This document shows positions 42,691 to 52,152 of a stretch of 64,000 nt of DNA, piece after piece (positions within the stretch are counted from its first letter, which is position 1; each line of letters begins with the position of its first letter). The stretch lies in NCBI RefSeq assembly GCF_004208525.1, contig NZ_SGIT01000007.1:1-64000 (forward strand), given 5' to 3'. The notes below the pieces were generated by a model, which worked only from the letters and a program-made list of their open reading frames with translations, made no database searches and had not been told where the DNA came from. Origin of the DNA: Sphingobacterium corticibacterium (GTDB taxonomy: Bacteria > Bacteroidota > Bacteroidia > Sphingobacteriales > Sphingobacteriaceae). A program made the translations under genes and the position numbers.

Positions 42691-45600
42691 TTAGAAAGAT
42701 AAATTGACTCCTGCGGTAAATATACGTGGCTGCGGATAACTTCCGTAGTCGTATCCATAGATAAGGCCGGTATTGGCGCCACCATGGCTGGAACTTACTT
42801 CTGGATCAAAGCCGCGATATTTCGTAAATACAAAGGCGTTTTGAACCGTTACGTATGCTCTCAGTTTGCTAACTTTCATCCTTTCTGTGATCGATTGTGG
42901 TAACGAATAACCTAAGGTAATGTTCCGCAGGCGGAAGAAAGAACCATCTTCTAAGAACCTGTCCGATACCGCACCATTGTTGAAGTCACCAGGCGTAGGA
43001 CGTGGCATATCGGTAACGTCGCCCGGTTGCCGCCAACGGTCTACCCAATCCACGAATGCGTTTGAGCTAGCGTTATAACCTTCTAGTCCATTAGCTAGAT
43101 TATAGTTGAAGATATCATTCCCGTAAGAGAATTGGCCCATGATGCTAAAATCAAAATTTCCGTACTGAAAGGTATTGGTTATACCACCAAAGAAATTGGG
43201 ATTTGGATCACCGATAATCTGCCGGTCTTGATCGTCTTCAGCTCTGACAGGTTCTCCATTTCTTCCTTCATAATCGATCATTCCCGTTTCAGGATTGACG
43301 CCAATCATTCTCCAACCGTAAAAAGAACCGAGCGGAAGACCTTCCCGCGCAATATTTATGGAGGAAACGCCGCCTAAGATTTCATTTACACCATCTGGTA
43401 AGGCGAGCACTTTATTACGGTTGAATGTCATGTTTAAAGAAGTAGTCCATTTAAAATCACCAACAAAATTGCGGGTGGTCAACTCAAATTCGAAGCCTTT
43501 ATTTTCAATGTCACCAGAGTTGGTAAATCGGTTGGTGTAACCTGCGCTGGTCAAAATAGGTACACCGATAAGAAGATCGGACGTTTTCTTATGGTAATAA
43601 TCTGCTAAAATGGAAATTCTATTATTGAATAGGCCTACATCCACGCCGATATCAGACTGCCTCGTTGTTTCCCATTTGAGGTTTCGATCGCCCAAAACGG
43701 ACGGAATAAAACCGGGCATGCCTAAATAGTTGTTTCCTCCTGCATAGAGGGAATAACTGGCGTAGTTTCCGATGTTTTGATTTCCGGTAATACCCCAACT
43801 GGCGCGAAGTTTCAGGTCACTGATGACAGGAAGGGCTTGGATGAAATCTTCTTCTGTAAGACGCCATGCCGCGGCAAAAGAAGGAAATGTTGCCCAACGG
43901 TTATCGCGGCCGAAACGAGAAGATCCATCGGTACGTAAGTTAGCAGTTAGGATATATTTCCTTTTGTAATTATAATTTACCCGCGCAAAAGCAGATGCGA
44001 TAGCCCACTCTTCGGGGTATGCGTCTGCCCGCATGATAACACCGCCAGCATTGATATGTTCGATATCGTTGGACGGAAAGTTAGAACGTTGGGCGTGAAC
44101 AAATTCCAGTCGGGATTCCTGTACGGAGAATCCACCTAGGGCATTGAGTTGGTGGTCGCCAAATAACTTGTCATATGTCAAGGTTGTTTCGTTGATCCAA
44201 AGTTGGTCACGTGTATTACGGCGCGCACCGATACCGCCTTGGCTCGCGAAGGAGCGAATTCCATTCGGCGGCATAAAAAACGTCTCGTCGATAAAGCTGA
44301 TATCTGTCCCGAAACTTGTTTTCAATGTTAATGATGGAATAAATTGATATTCGGCACTGACATTGCCCAATACCCGCCAAGTTTGTGCATTGTTGGTGGG
44401 GAGCATCAACATCGCTACTGGGTTTTCGCGTGAAGCGGTAACTTGATCATATGCATAACCACCTTGTGCATCATACACAGGTATATTGGGCGGCGAGAAT
44501 ATCCCATTTTTCGTTGGTCCTTCCTTGGAATTTTCCTCCTGTACTCTGTCGTTTTCTGCTCGTGTCACATTGATAGCCGTAGCGAATCTCAGTTTGTCGT
44601 TGTGTTGATGATTGAGGTTTATGCGTCCGCTGATTCTGTTAAAATCGGAATTAAGCAATATACCGCCTTGTCGCATATAACCCAACGAAGTATAATATTG
44701 TGTTTTTTCACTCCCCCCGCTAGCAGCAAGCTCGTAGCTTCTGGTGCCCGCTTTTCGGAATACAGCGTCTTGCCAGTCGGTATTCATGTTGGGGTTCGCT
44801 AATATTTGATCCGGTATAGTCGACGTGGGGTCGTCTTGCTGTCTAAAGTAATAATAATCCCGCATGTAGTCCTGGTATTGTTCGGTATTCATCATCTCAT
44901 ACTTGCGTTCGGATGGCATTTCAGAATATCCTTCGTACATGTTGAAATGGAATTGGCTCGTGCCCGGATCTCCTTTTTTTGTTGTGATGAGAACGACCCC
45001 ATTGGCTGCCCTTGCACCGTAAATAGAAGAAGACGCAGCATCTTTTAATATTTCGATAGACTGTACATCGGAAGGGTTGAGCGACGAAAGGACGTTGATA
45101 CCCTGTGTACCTCCACCGAAATTAAAATCCGAACCCCCTGTAAAATTGGTCGTACTGTTCACGGGGATACCATCCACAACGTATAGCGGATCGGAGCTGG
45201 CATTTATCGAAGTGGTACCACGTACGCGAATGCTAAGCCCACCACCCGGTGAACCGGATTTCTGTGTCACCTGCACGCCGCCCGCTTTTCCTTGGATAGC
45301 TTGCGGGATACTGGGCAATACTTCGTTCTCGATTTCATCCGCTCCTATACTGGATACCGAACTGGCCAATGTCGCTCGTTCCATCGTACCATACCCGACG
45401 GCCACTACTTGTACCGATTGGATGGTTTTTGATTCCTCACTTAACAAAACCGATATCTCTTTTCTATTGTTGAGCGGCTCCTCGTATTCCTTATAACCAA
45501 CAGCACTAAATACCAGAATATCGCTCGCATTTGCTGGGATGTTGAACCGACCTTGTTCATCCGTAGCGGCTGAAGTTGGTTGTCCTTTGACCGTAACGGT

Positions 45601-46176
45601 AACACCTGTTATGGGACCATTTTTGTCACTAATTGTACCCTGGACGGCATTTTGTGAAGCGGCCGTAGAGTCAGTTGAGATAGTGGAAGGCGTAGGTGAA
45701 ATCGCGGGAGTTCGTGTTGTGGTAGTCGTATCGGTACCGGTTGTATCTGTTGCGGTACTAACCATTGTATCAATTGGGGTATCTCTTGTTACAGATGAAT
45801 CCGCTTCTGCACGTTTCAGTACCACATGTATCTCGCTCCGGTTATTGATACGCTCTTCGTGTCGGGCGAAATCTGTTTTGTTAAAAATCAGGGATCCATC
45901 TGGTTTCATCTCCAGTGTAAATAGACCTTGATCGTCTGTTACGGTGTTGATAGTTTCCCCCTTTACGGAGACGATAGCGCCTGCTATGGATTGGTTATCA
46001 GTGTCTTTGACGGATCCCTGTATCGTAATCAGGGAATCTTGGGTACTGGGTAATGTCGTCCGGAATAAGCTGGAATGGTCGATTTTACTTGAATAGGAAA
46101 GATGTGTATCGTATTTGGCAAGAGCCCAGTAGGGGGCAAAGAATAGGAAGGGAATGGCATACAGGGTGTGTTTCAT
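42691..46176 (-). CDS. SusC/RagA-type TonB-dependent receptor with two N-terminal carboxypeptidase-regulatory domains
   Basis: A 1161-residue outer-membrane receptor. The signal peptide is followed by two CarboxypepD_reg-like domains: one at about 50-120 (ITIQGSVKDTDNQSIAGAIV) and a second at about 178-250 (AVQGTISDKNGPITGVTVTV). They are joined by a Thr/Ser/Asp linker with many T residues. The plug follows (SIPQAIQGKAGGVQV), then a 22-strand barrel ending in FTAGVNLSF. It imports a glycan or peptide with SusD. No ECF sigma/anti-sigma or glycosidase gene is adjacent. Confidence 0.93.
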   Translation of the reverse strand: MKHTLYAIPFLFFAPYWALAKYDTHLSYSSKIDHSSLFRTTLPSTQDSLITIQGSVKDTDNQSIAGAIVSVKGETINTVTDDQGLFTLEMKPDGSLIFNKTDFARHEERINNRSEIHVVLKRAEADSSVTRDTPIDTMVSTATDTTGTDTTTTTRTPAISPTPSTISTDSTAASQNAVQGTISDKNGPITGVTVTVKGQPTSAATDEQGRFNIPANASDILVFSAVGYKEYEEPLNNRKEISVLLSEESKTIQSVQVVAVGYGTMERATLASSVSSIGADEIENEVLPSIPQAIQGKAGGVQVTQKSGSPGGGLSIRVRGTTSINASSDPLYVVDGIPVNSTTNFTGGSDFNFGGGTQGINVLSSLNPSDVQSIEILKDAASSSIYGARAANGVVLITTKKGDPGTSQFHFNMYEGYSEMPSERKYEMMNTEQYQDYMRDYYYFRQQDDPTSTIPDQILANPNMNTDWQDAVFRKAGTRSYELAASGGSEKTQYYTSLGYMRQGGILLNSDFNRISGRINLNHQHNDKLRFATAINVTRAENDRVQEENSKEGPTKNGIFSPPNIPVYDAQGGYAYDQVTASRENPVAMLMLPTNNAQTWRVLGNVSAEYQFIPSLTLKTSFGTDISFIDETFFMPPNGIRSFASQGGIGARRNTRDQLWINETTLTYDKLFGDHQLNALGGFSVQESRLEFVHAQRSNFPSNDIEHINAGGVIMRADAYPEEWAIASAFARVNYNYKRKYILTANLRTDGSSRFGRDNRWATFPSFAAAWRLTEEDFIQALPVISDLKLRASWGITGNQNIGNYASYSLYAGGNNYLGMPGFIPSVLGDRNLKWETTRQSDIGVDVGLFNNRISILADYYHKKTSDLLIGVPILTSAGYTNRFTNSGDIENKGFEFELTTRNFVGDFKWTTSLNMTFNRNKVLALPDGVNEILGGVSSINIAREGLPLGSFYGWRMIGVNPETGMIDYEGRNGEPVRAEDDQDRQIIGDPNPNFFGGITNTFQYGNFDFSIMGQFSYGNDIFNYNLANGLEGYNASSNAFVDWVDRWRQPGDVTDMPRPTPGDFNNGAVSDRFLEDGSFFRLRNITLGYSLPQSITERMKVSKLRAYVTVQNAFVFTKYRGFDPEVSSSHGGANTGLIYGYDYGSYPQPRIFTAGVNLSF

Positions 46177-46368
46177 ATACGGTATAGAATTACATTAAAA
46201 TCATTTTCTTGTTTCTATTTTCTGTAGTGTAACAAACAACTAGTTTCAATAGTTTTGTTATTTATAATATTTTTGTTACAATGTGTTGCGATAACGTGTA
46301 GTCGATAAGAAATAGTATTTGTTTAGGAAAAAAAATGTAATTTGTTGACCATAATTAATTGTGTAAGT

Positions 46369-46665
46369 ATGACAACTTTGACCTACAATGAGTTTATCAA
46401 TTCGATTGAAAAGGATAACACTATTCCTGATAAATTGAATGTCCATTTACAGTCACTTTGGTACGATGCGAAAGGAGATTGGCAAACAGCACATGACTTG
46501 ATCGATCATTTGGAGGACCGTACCTCGGCGCATGTACATGCATATCTTCACCGTGTGGAGGGAGATTTGTGGAATGCACGCTATTGGTACAATCGCGCAA
46601 AACAACCGGAATACAAAGGCGACTTAAAGGACGAGTGGGCGCAGTTAGTGAAAATGTTGTTATAG
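46369..46665 (+). CDS. Small conserved helical protein, unknown
   Basis: A 98-residue cytoplasmic protein with a helical-repeat look: LNVHLQSLWYDAKGDWQTAH, DLIDHLEDRTSAHVHAYLHR, and WNARYWYNRAKQPEYK, rich in His, Trp and Tyr. The pattern resembles two short tetratricopeptide-like hairpins. The WNARYWYNRA segment recurs in hypothetical proteins in several phyla, as far as I recall. The ATG at 46369 is chosen over 46342 because the long N-terminus is not conserved-looking. It converges with the TamB-like gene, with 3 nt between stops. Confidence 0.7.
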   Translation: MTTLTYNEFINSIEKDNTIPDKLNVHLQSLWYDAKGDWQTAHDLIDHLEDRTSAHVHAYLHRVEGDLWNARYWYNRAKQPEYKGDLKDEWAQLVKMLL

Positions 46666-46668
46666 TAT

Positions 46669-49600
46669 TTATTCTTCTTCCCGCTTTTTGCGTTCATTCC
46701 ATAACCATAATTTTCTCCAAAATTCGGATAAAGAATTGAACTCTTGCCGATATACTAGCCCAACGGCACTGATGTAATCACTATAAGGCGTGAACAAGAA
46801 ATTTCGGGTATTGAGTCTATTGTATGCTCTTAATACAAGATTTCCATCTTGACGTAAGCGGAATGTGACTTCTGCATCGGTGGCTATCTGGTCCGAGAAG
46901 AGCGTGAGATCGTTGAGTTGATTTTGGCTACGGTCGCTAACACCTCCCGTAAAGACCAATCGGTCGTCGAAAAACCGCAAGGAAGCGGAAGCATCGTTGA
47001 AGGACCGGATATTAAGATCCAGAAAATTCATGTTGAGAGACTGGGAGATGATGCTGTTTAGTTGATTGAAAGCGATTTCTGTACCCGCCGATAGGAGCGT
47101 ATTGTTGACTTCTCTACCAAATTCCTGTGTCGATGCCGGCGTGAAGCTCCTTCGGACGATGAGACTAATAGCCTGTTGGTTAACATTGTTGATATCGCTC
47201 AAATAGCCTTGAAGCTCATCTTTAATATACGGTGTTTGTGGGAAATTAAGATCGAAAGAAACGTCTGGCTGTGATAACGTACCTTTTAATATCATATCCG
47301 CTTGGGCCAGGATTCGGTCGTTGTTTTCTGCTCGTCCCGCAGCATTGTATAAAGGAGCAATTGATGTCCGTTGTTGATAGGTTGCACTCAGATTAACGGT
47401 TGCTTCGGCAGGATTGCCCGCCCATCTGATAGTTCCGCCTTCTTTGAGATCAAAGAACTTATTAAAGAAATCTTGTGCGGTAAAATGGAATTTTCCGGAG
47501 ATAACATGATAGTCACCAAACATCTCAAAATCTCCCAAACTGGATATACGCAACGAAATATCACCTGTACCGACGCCGGTTAAAGAGCCGATGTTGTTTT
47601 CTAGATTGATTTCCGCATCAGGTGTCACGGTAATATCCATATTCATGGTTAAACCTTGAAAAAGCCGTTTAGAGATAGGTATCTCCTGTTGAGTAGAATC
47701 CGGGTTTACAAAATAGATGAAATCGTTGTCAGTCACTTTCAACGAAGTATTAAAAGGCAGGGTAATTACTGTATTAGGGTTTGGGCGTACATCAATATCC
47801 ATAACCATGGCGCTGGTCGGGCCGTTAAAACGGAAAGCGCCTGATGCGTAGGCTGTACCAAAGAACAGTTCATTGTCTTTCCGGACGGTGTTTAGGATTT
47901 GGAAGTTATCTGCTGTCACGTGAATAGCCAAAGTCGGGTCGCTAAGTGTATTGAGATTGATTTCTCCATTTGCTCTCGCTGTCGCATTTCGAGCATCGTT
48001 TAACAATAAATTATTTAAAAGAATAGTATTCTCTTGGATGACGGAATGTTGATTGGAGATGCTGTATTTCGTCTGCAGATAATTAACTAAAAAAGATGCT
48101 TCCTTGATATGGGCAGTTCCATTTATTTTTGGCTGTCCGATAGTACCACTTATTGTCACATCACCGCTCATGGTACCGTATAAATTGGAAACAAGTGTGC
48201 GGAGGAACGGTTGCACCACACCGAGATCTATATCATTGACTGTTCCTTTTAAATGTAATGCATCCTTTTCAGCATTGACGTCATACGAGCCACTGAGCAT
48301 AACCCCGTCGCCATCTACATCCAATAACTTAGATTGAAGTTGTATTAGTCCGCTCTGCGGATCAAAATCTGCGTTTACATCTAGACTTCCGATTGGAAGG
48401 TTATTATAAATGATCGGTGTAGTGGAGATATTGGCAGAAAGTGTTGGTGAACCAAAAACCGAATGTATTTGCATTTCTCCGCTAAGATGTCCGAGTAAAT
48501 CAATGCCCAACGGTCGTGTAATTCCCGATAGTGAAGCTAGGCTGAAGTCTTTAAAAGCAATATCGAGCTTGTCGTCTTCATTGGAAAGAATCCCGTTTAA
48601 GCTGACCTCTTGGCGATCTCGGGAAATGTGAAGGTTATTTAAGTAAAATTTGCCTTTGGAGACCCACAGATCCGCATCCTGATTTATTTCCCATGACTCT
48701 TTATTCAATACAATTTCGGATTGGTCAAACCGAATATTTGCTGGCTGATTGTGGGCAAAGTGTATATTTCCGTTTAATTTAAGATAGTTAGGACGATCTG
48801 TTTCCGAAAGGGAAATATGGAAATTCAGACTGTCGTTAGCCAATACATTATTGATGGCAATATGGTCTACATATGTGGAGTCCGAAAAACTAAAGCGATC
48901 AGCCGCTACATCTAACGAAAAAGCTTGGTTATCCGCTTTTTCGGTAAGGGCGAGGTTGGTGATCTTCATGCCTTTGTAGGTCACTACTGGACTAAAAGCC
49001 TTAAAATTTGCGGTATAGTTATCCGACGAGAATTTGGCCGTTAAAGTTGCCCCGTCTTCTAGCGCCAAACTGGGATCAAATAATGCCGATATTGGAGCGA
49101 AGGATTTGACATTGACATGCAGGTCAAAATTTTGTGGATTGTATGGTTGGATTTCGAGATTGATGGCAGGCGCATAACGCATAGCCAACGAGCGAAAATA
49201 AGCACCTATACTGGATAAATCTATTTGCCCCGACATCACCCCATCAACGACATCGGATTTAAGGGTCAACTGTTTGGATTGCTCATCACCTTCCGATTCA
49301 AAATCTAAATAATTCATGACAAAATCTCCTCTTGTTGTGCTGAACTGTAAATGATCGGAGGTAATGTGACCGTTTAGGGAATTTAGGGTGTTCCCATGTA
49401 GCTTTGCTTGAATATTGGACTGACTGACGACAATACTGTCTTTGAGATGGAGATGTAATCCTTTTAAGTCGAGATGCTGTATGGTAGAATTAAATTCGTA
49501 TCTCGGCATAGTGTCTTGCCAGTTAACCTCTCCTTCAAACGCTAGGGCAGCGTGTTGATCATCAATTTTGCCATTAGCAAATAAAATCTTATCCAGCATT

Positions 49601-50982
49601 TCGCCTTCAAAATCTATGTTTTGATAGCAATAATTCTTGAAGAGAAGATTCGACAAATGGCCATGTGTGCTTAAATGTAGTGATTTTGCATCATTTCCCC
49701 TGCCGTCATATTGAAGGCTAAAACCCGTTGTGCCAATTTCATTGGAGCGCACGAATTTCCCCAAGTCAAAGGAAGCGGTTTCTACTTTCCCCCTATATTG
49801 TAAAGAAGGTTTTATCGTGATACTACTTTTGGTGGAGAGAGAACCCAGCGCTGTGGTAGCTCTCCCGTCTACATCAAAAAGGTAGTAATATCCGTTAAGT
49901 GTGCCTTGATAGGCTAAAGTTTCCAAAAGATGAACTTGATCTGGCAGGGAAAAGGAAGATTGATTGGATAATGCCGGTACAAGCTCTTCGACATCCTTTG
50001 CGGAGGTTTGTAGATTCGCTAATGAAAAATGGAATCGCGTTTGCTCGATTGCCGGTAGTCCGTCAATCGTAAAGTCCCCTTGTAGACTGGTTTGTGTCCC
50101 CGTCTTGAGATAAACATCATGAGCCGTTAGATGTTCGACTGTGCCAGAAACGGAAGCTTGGATAACATCCGTTGTGAATCGAACATTTACCATGGTTGGT
50201 GCAAAAAACTCGATATCACGCGAATCTACAAAAGCATCGTGAAGCTTGCCTTCCATATTCACTTTTCGGATAAAATCCGAAAAGTCTGTAAAATTATCGT
50301 AATAGAAAGCGAGATAATTGCCTATCCTAGAGCGATTGGTATGTAGCACCAGGTCAGTAAATTCCATTTTTTTGTCGGATATATAAGATCGTGCACTAAA
50401 TTCCTGAAGGTACAGTCCGCTTTTTTCTTTGAAAGTGAGCTGTTCTACATCTGCTTGCATCGTTGTATCGCTATAGCGGATCGCTTTAATATCACCCGAA
50501 ATGTTTGTCAAATCTAGATCACTAAAATCTACACCGCGATTATGATGATTAAAGCGATGGTCGGTCAGTTTGAAATGATTGTCGTGCAGTGTGACACTTT
50601 GCAAATCCAATTGCATTTTAGTCGTTTTCGGTGTTTGTTCTTCTTTTTTTGGTGAAAAATAATCGATTAAGAAACTAACATTGGTGCTGTCTTTATATAC
50701 TTCGTAGTTAATAAAAGCACTATCTAACGTGACTTGTTGAATCCCGATTTGCTTGTTCCATATTTTTACCAGGGAAATGCGGGCGGTTGCACTTTTGGCG
50801 GATAGCAACGTATTCCCGTTTCGGTCGTTGATAGAAAAGCGCTGTAATTCTAACGAACTAAACGGCTTGAAATATACTTTTTCCAAGGAGATATCCGTTT
50901 GTAGCTCTTTGCTCAAGTAGTTTGCCACCTTTTTCGTGACATAGGTCTGTACAGCAGGATAACGTAATAAGAAAATAGCCAA
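46669..50982 (-). CDS. TamB/YtfN-like translocation and assembly module protein
   Basis: A very large periplasm-spanning protein (1437 residues from TTG at 50982) with many beta-rich repeats and a C-terminal DUF490-type domain (ISGKFHFTAQDFFNKFFDLK, followed by GGTIRWAGNPAEATVNLSATY). TamB-like proteins bridge the membranes and move phospholipids or proteins. In-frame codons extend upstream to 51057 with no stop and encode a membrane anchor (KKILKITLITLLSILSLTIL), so the true start is probably upstream of the TTG at a rare codon (ATC at 51042 or ATA at 51057). No in-frame ATG exists. It lies almost head to head with tsaD. Confidence 0.85.
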   Translation of the reverse strand: MAIFLLRYPAVQTYVTKKVANYLSKELQTDISLEKVYFKPFSSLELQRFSINDRNGNTLLSAKSATARISLVKIWNKQIGIQQVTLDSAFINYEVYKDSTNVSFLIDYFSPKKEEQTPKTTKMQLDLQSVTLHDNHFKLTDHRFNHHNRGVDFSDLDLTNISGDIKAIRYSDTTMQADVEQLTFKEKSGLYLQEFSARSYISDKKMEFTDLVLHTNRSRIGNYLAFYYDNFTDFSDFIRKVNMEGKLHDAFVDSRDIEFFAPTMVNVRFTTDVIQASVSGTVEHLTAHDVYLKTGTQTSLQGDFTIDGLPAIEQTRFHFSLANLQTSAKDVEELVPALSNQSSFSLPDQVHLLETLAYQGTLNGYYYLFDVDGRATTALGSLSTKSSITIKPSLQYRGKVETASFDLGKFVRSNEIGTTGFSLQYDGRGNDAKSLHLSTHGHLSNLLFKNYCYQNIDFEGEMLDKILFANGKIDDQHAALAFEGEVNWQDTMPRYEFNSTIQHLDLKGLHLHLKDSIVVSQSNIQAKLHGNTLNSLNGHITSDHLQFSTTRGDFVMNYLDFESEGDEQSKQLTLKSDVVDGVMSGQIDLSSIGAYFRSLAMRYAPAINLEIQPYNPQNFDLHVNVKSFAPISALFDPSLALEDGATLTAKFSSDNYTANFKAFSPVVTYKGMKITNLALTEKADNQAFSLDVAADRFSFSDSTYVDHIAINNVLANDSLNFHISLSETDRPNYLKLNGNIHFAHNQPANIRFDQSEIVLNKESWEINQDADLWVSKGKFYLNNLHISRDRQEVSLNGILSNEDDKLDIAFKDFSLASLSGITRPLGIDLLGHLSGEMQIHSVFGSPTLSANISTTPIIYNNLPIGSLDVNADFDPQSGLIQLQSKLLDVDGDGVMLSGSYDVNAEKDALHLKGTVNDIDLGVVQPFLRTLVSNLYGTMSGDVTISGTIGQPKINGTAHIKEASFLVNYLQTKYSISNQHSVIQENTILLNNLLLNDARNATARANGEINLNTLSDPTLAIHVTADNFQILNTVRKDNELFFGTAYASGAFRFNGPTSAMVMDIDVRPNPNTVITLPFNTSLKVTDNDFIYFVNPDSTQQEIPISKRLFQGLTMNMDITVTPDAEINLENNIGSLTGVGTGDISLRISSLGDFEMFGDYHVISGKFHFTAQDFFNKFFDLKEGGTIRWAGNPAEATVNLSATYQQRTSIAPLYNAAGRAENNDRILAQADMILKGTLSQPDVSFDLNFPQTPYIKDELQGYLSDINNVNQQAISLIVRRSFTPASTQEFGREVNNTLLSAGTEIAFNQLNSIISQSLNMNFLDLNIRSFNDASASLRFFDDRLVFTGGVSDRSQNQLNDLTLFSDQIATDAEVTFRLRQDGNLVLRAYNRLNTRNFLFTPYSDYISAVGLVYRQEFNSLSEFWRKLWLWNERKKREEE

Positions 50983-51041
50983 TATCGTTAGCGAGAGGAT
51001 GCTAAGCAGGGTAATCAGCGTTATTTTAAGTATTTTTTTGA

Positions 51042-51049
51042 TATTTTTG
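51042..51049 (+). promoter_or_regulatory. Possible -7 box of tsaD
   Basis: TATTTTTG matches TAnnTTTG, 22 nt before the tsaD ATG. The -33 region (CGTT) does not match TTTG, so this is tentative. It overlaps the 5' coding end of the TamB-like gene. Confidence 0.4.
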
Positions 51050-51071
51050 TATTCTATTTAAATATTGTACA

Positions 51072-52073
51072 ATGGCTGTTATCCTCGGTATCGAGTCTTC
51101 CTGCGATGAAACTTCTGCCTCTATATGTATAGACGGTGAAATTAAATCAAATATTATTGCTAGTCAAGCAATTCATGCAAAATATGGAGGTGTGGTACCC
51201 GAATTAGCATCGCGAGCCCATCAGCTACATATCATCCCGACAGTGGATGAAGCCATTCAGCAGGCAAAAATACATAAAAATGATGTGGATGCAGTGGCTT
51301 TTACGCGAGGCCCTGGACTTTTAGGGTCACTTTTGGTTGGCACTTCTTTTGCCAAATCGTTTGCATTGGCTCGTCAAATCCCGCTGATTGAAATCAACCA
51401 TATGCAAGCACATATCCTGGCACATTTTATAGAGGAACCGAAACCCAGCTTTCCTTTTCTTTGCCTAACCGTATCGGGCGGACATACACAGATTGTATTG
51501 GTGAAAGACTATTTTGAAATGGAGTTGCTCGGACAAACGCTTGATGATGCAGCCGGAGAAGCGTTTGACAAAACAGCGAAAATACTGAACCTACCTTATC
51601 CGGGAGGGCCATTAATCGACAAATATGCACAGGAAGGAAATCCGGACGCCTATAAATTGCCCGAACCGCAAATTCCGGAATTGAATTTTAGTTTTTCGGG
51701 TCTTAAAACGGCTATTTTATATATGGTACAGGCGGAAGAAAAGAAGGATCCCAATTTTTTAATGGAAAATATAGCTGATGTATGCGCTTCGGTGCAACAG
51801 CGTATTGTTTCTATTTTATTGAATAAGCTAAAGAAAGCGGCGAAACAAACTGGCGTGCGGAATATGGCAATCGCAGGAGGGGTTTCTGCTAATTCAGGTC
51901 TACGACAGGGGTTGTTGGAAATGGGTAAGCAATACCAGTGGAACGTATTCATTCCCAAATTTGAATACTGTACCGACAACGCCGCTATGATTGCTATTGC
52001 GGGGTACCATAAATATCTGCGCAAAGAGTTTGTCGGTCAAGATATTACACCTTTAGCGCGGATGCACGTGTAG
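51072..52073 (+). CDS. tsaD: tRNA threonylcarbamoyladenosine biosynthesis protein TsaD
   Basis: This 333-residue enzyme transfers the threonylcarbamoyl group to A37 of tRNAs reading ANN codons, with TsaB and TsaE. It has the ASKHA fold motifs ILGIESSCDETSASI, the metal-binding His pair NHMQAHILAH, LTVSGGHTQI and AGGVSANSGLR. The length fits the family. Confidence 0.97.
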   Translation: MAVILGIESSCDETSASICIDGEIKSNIIASQAIHAKYGGVVPELASRAHQLHIIPTVDEAIQQAKIHKNDVDAVAFTRGPGLLGSLLVGTSFAKSFALARQIPLIEINHMQAHILAHFIEEPKPSFPFLCLTVSGGHTQIVLVKDYFEMELLGQTLDDAAGEAFDKTAKILNLPYPGGPLIDKYAQEGNPDAYKLPEPQIPELNFSFSGLKTAILYMVQAEEKKDPNFLMENIADVCASVQQRIVSILLNKLKKAAKQTGVRNMAIAGGVSANSGLRQGLLEMGKQYQWNVFIPKFEYCTDNAAMIAIAGYHKYLRKEFVGQDITPLARMHV

Positions 52074-52152
52074 TGGTACGAAAAATAAATTATGGAATTT
52101 TCACTTCGTTGTCATCATGAAAGAAAAGATGTAAACCTTAACACTTTTCGTT

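Noticed and set aside
44806..45931. Several plus-strand frames opposite susC.
   Set aside because: Antisense shadows of a conserved receptor gene.
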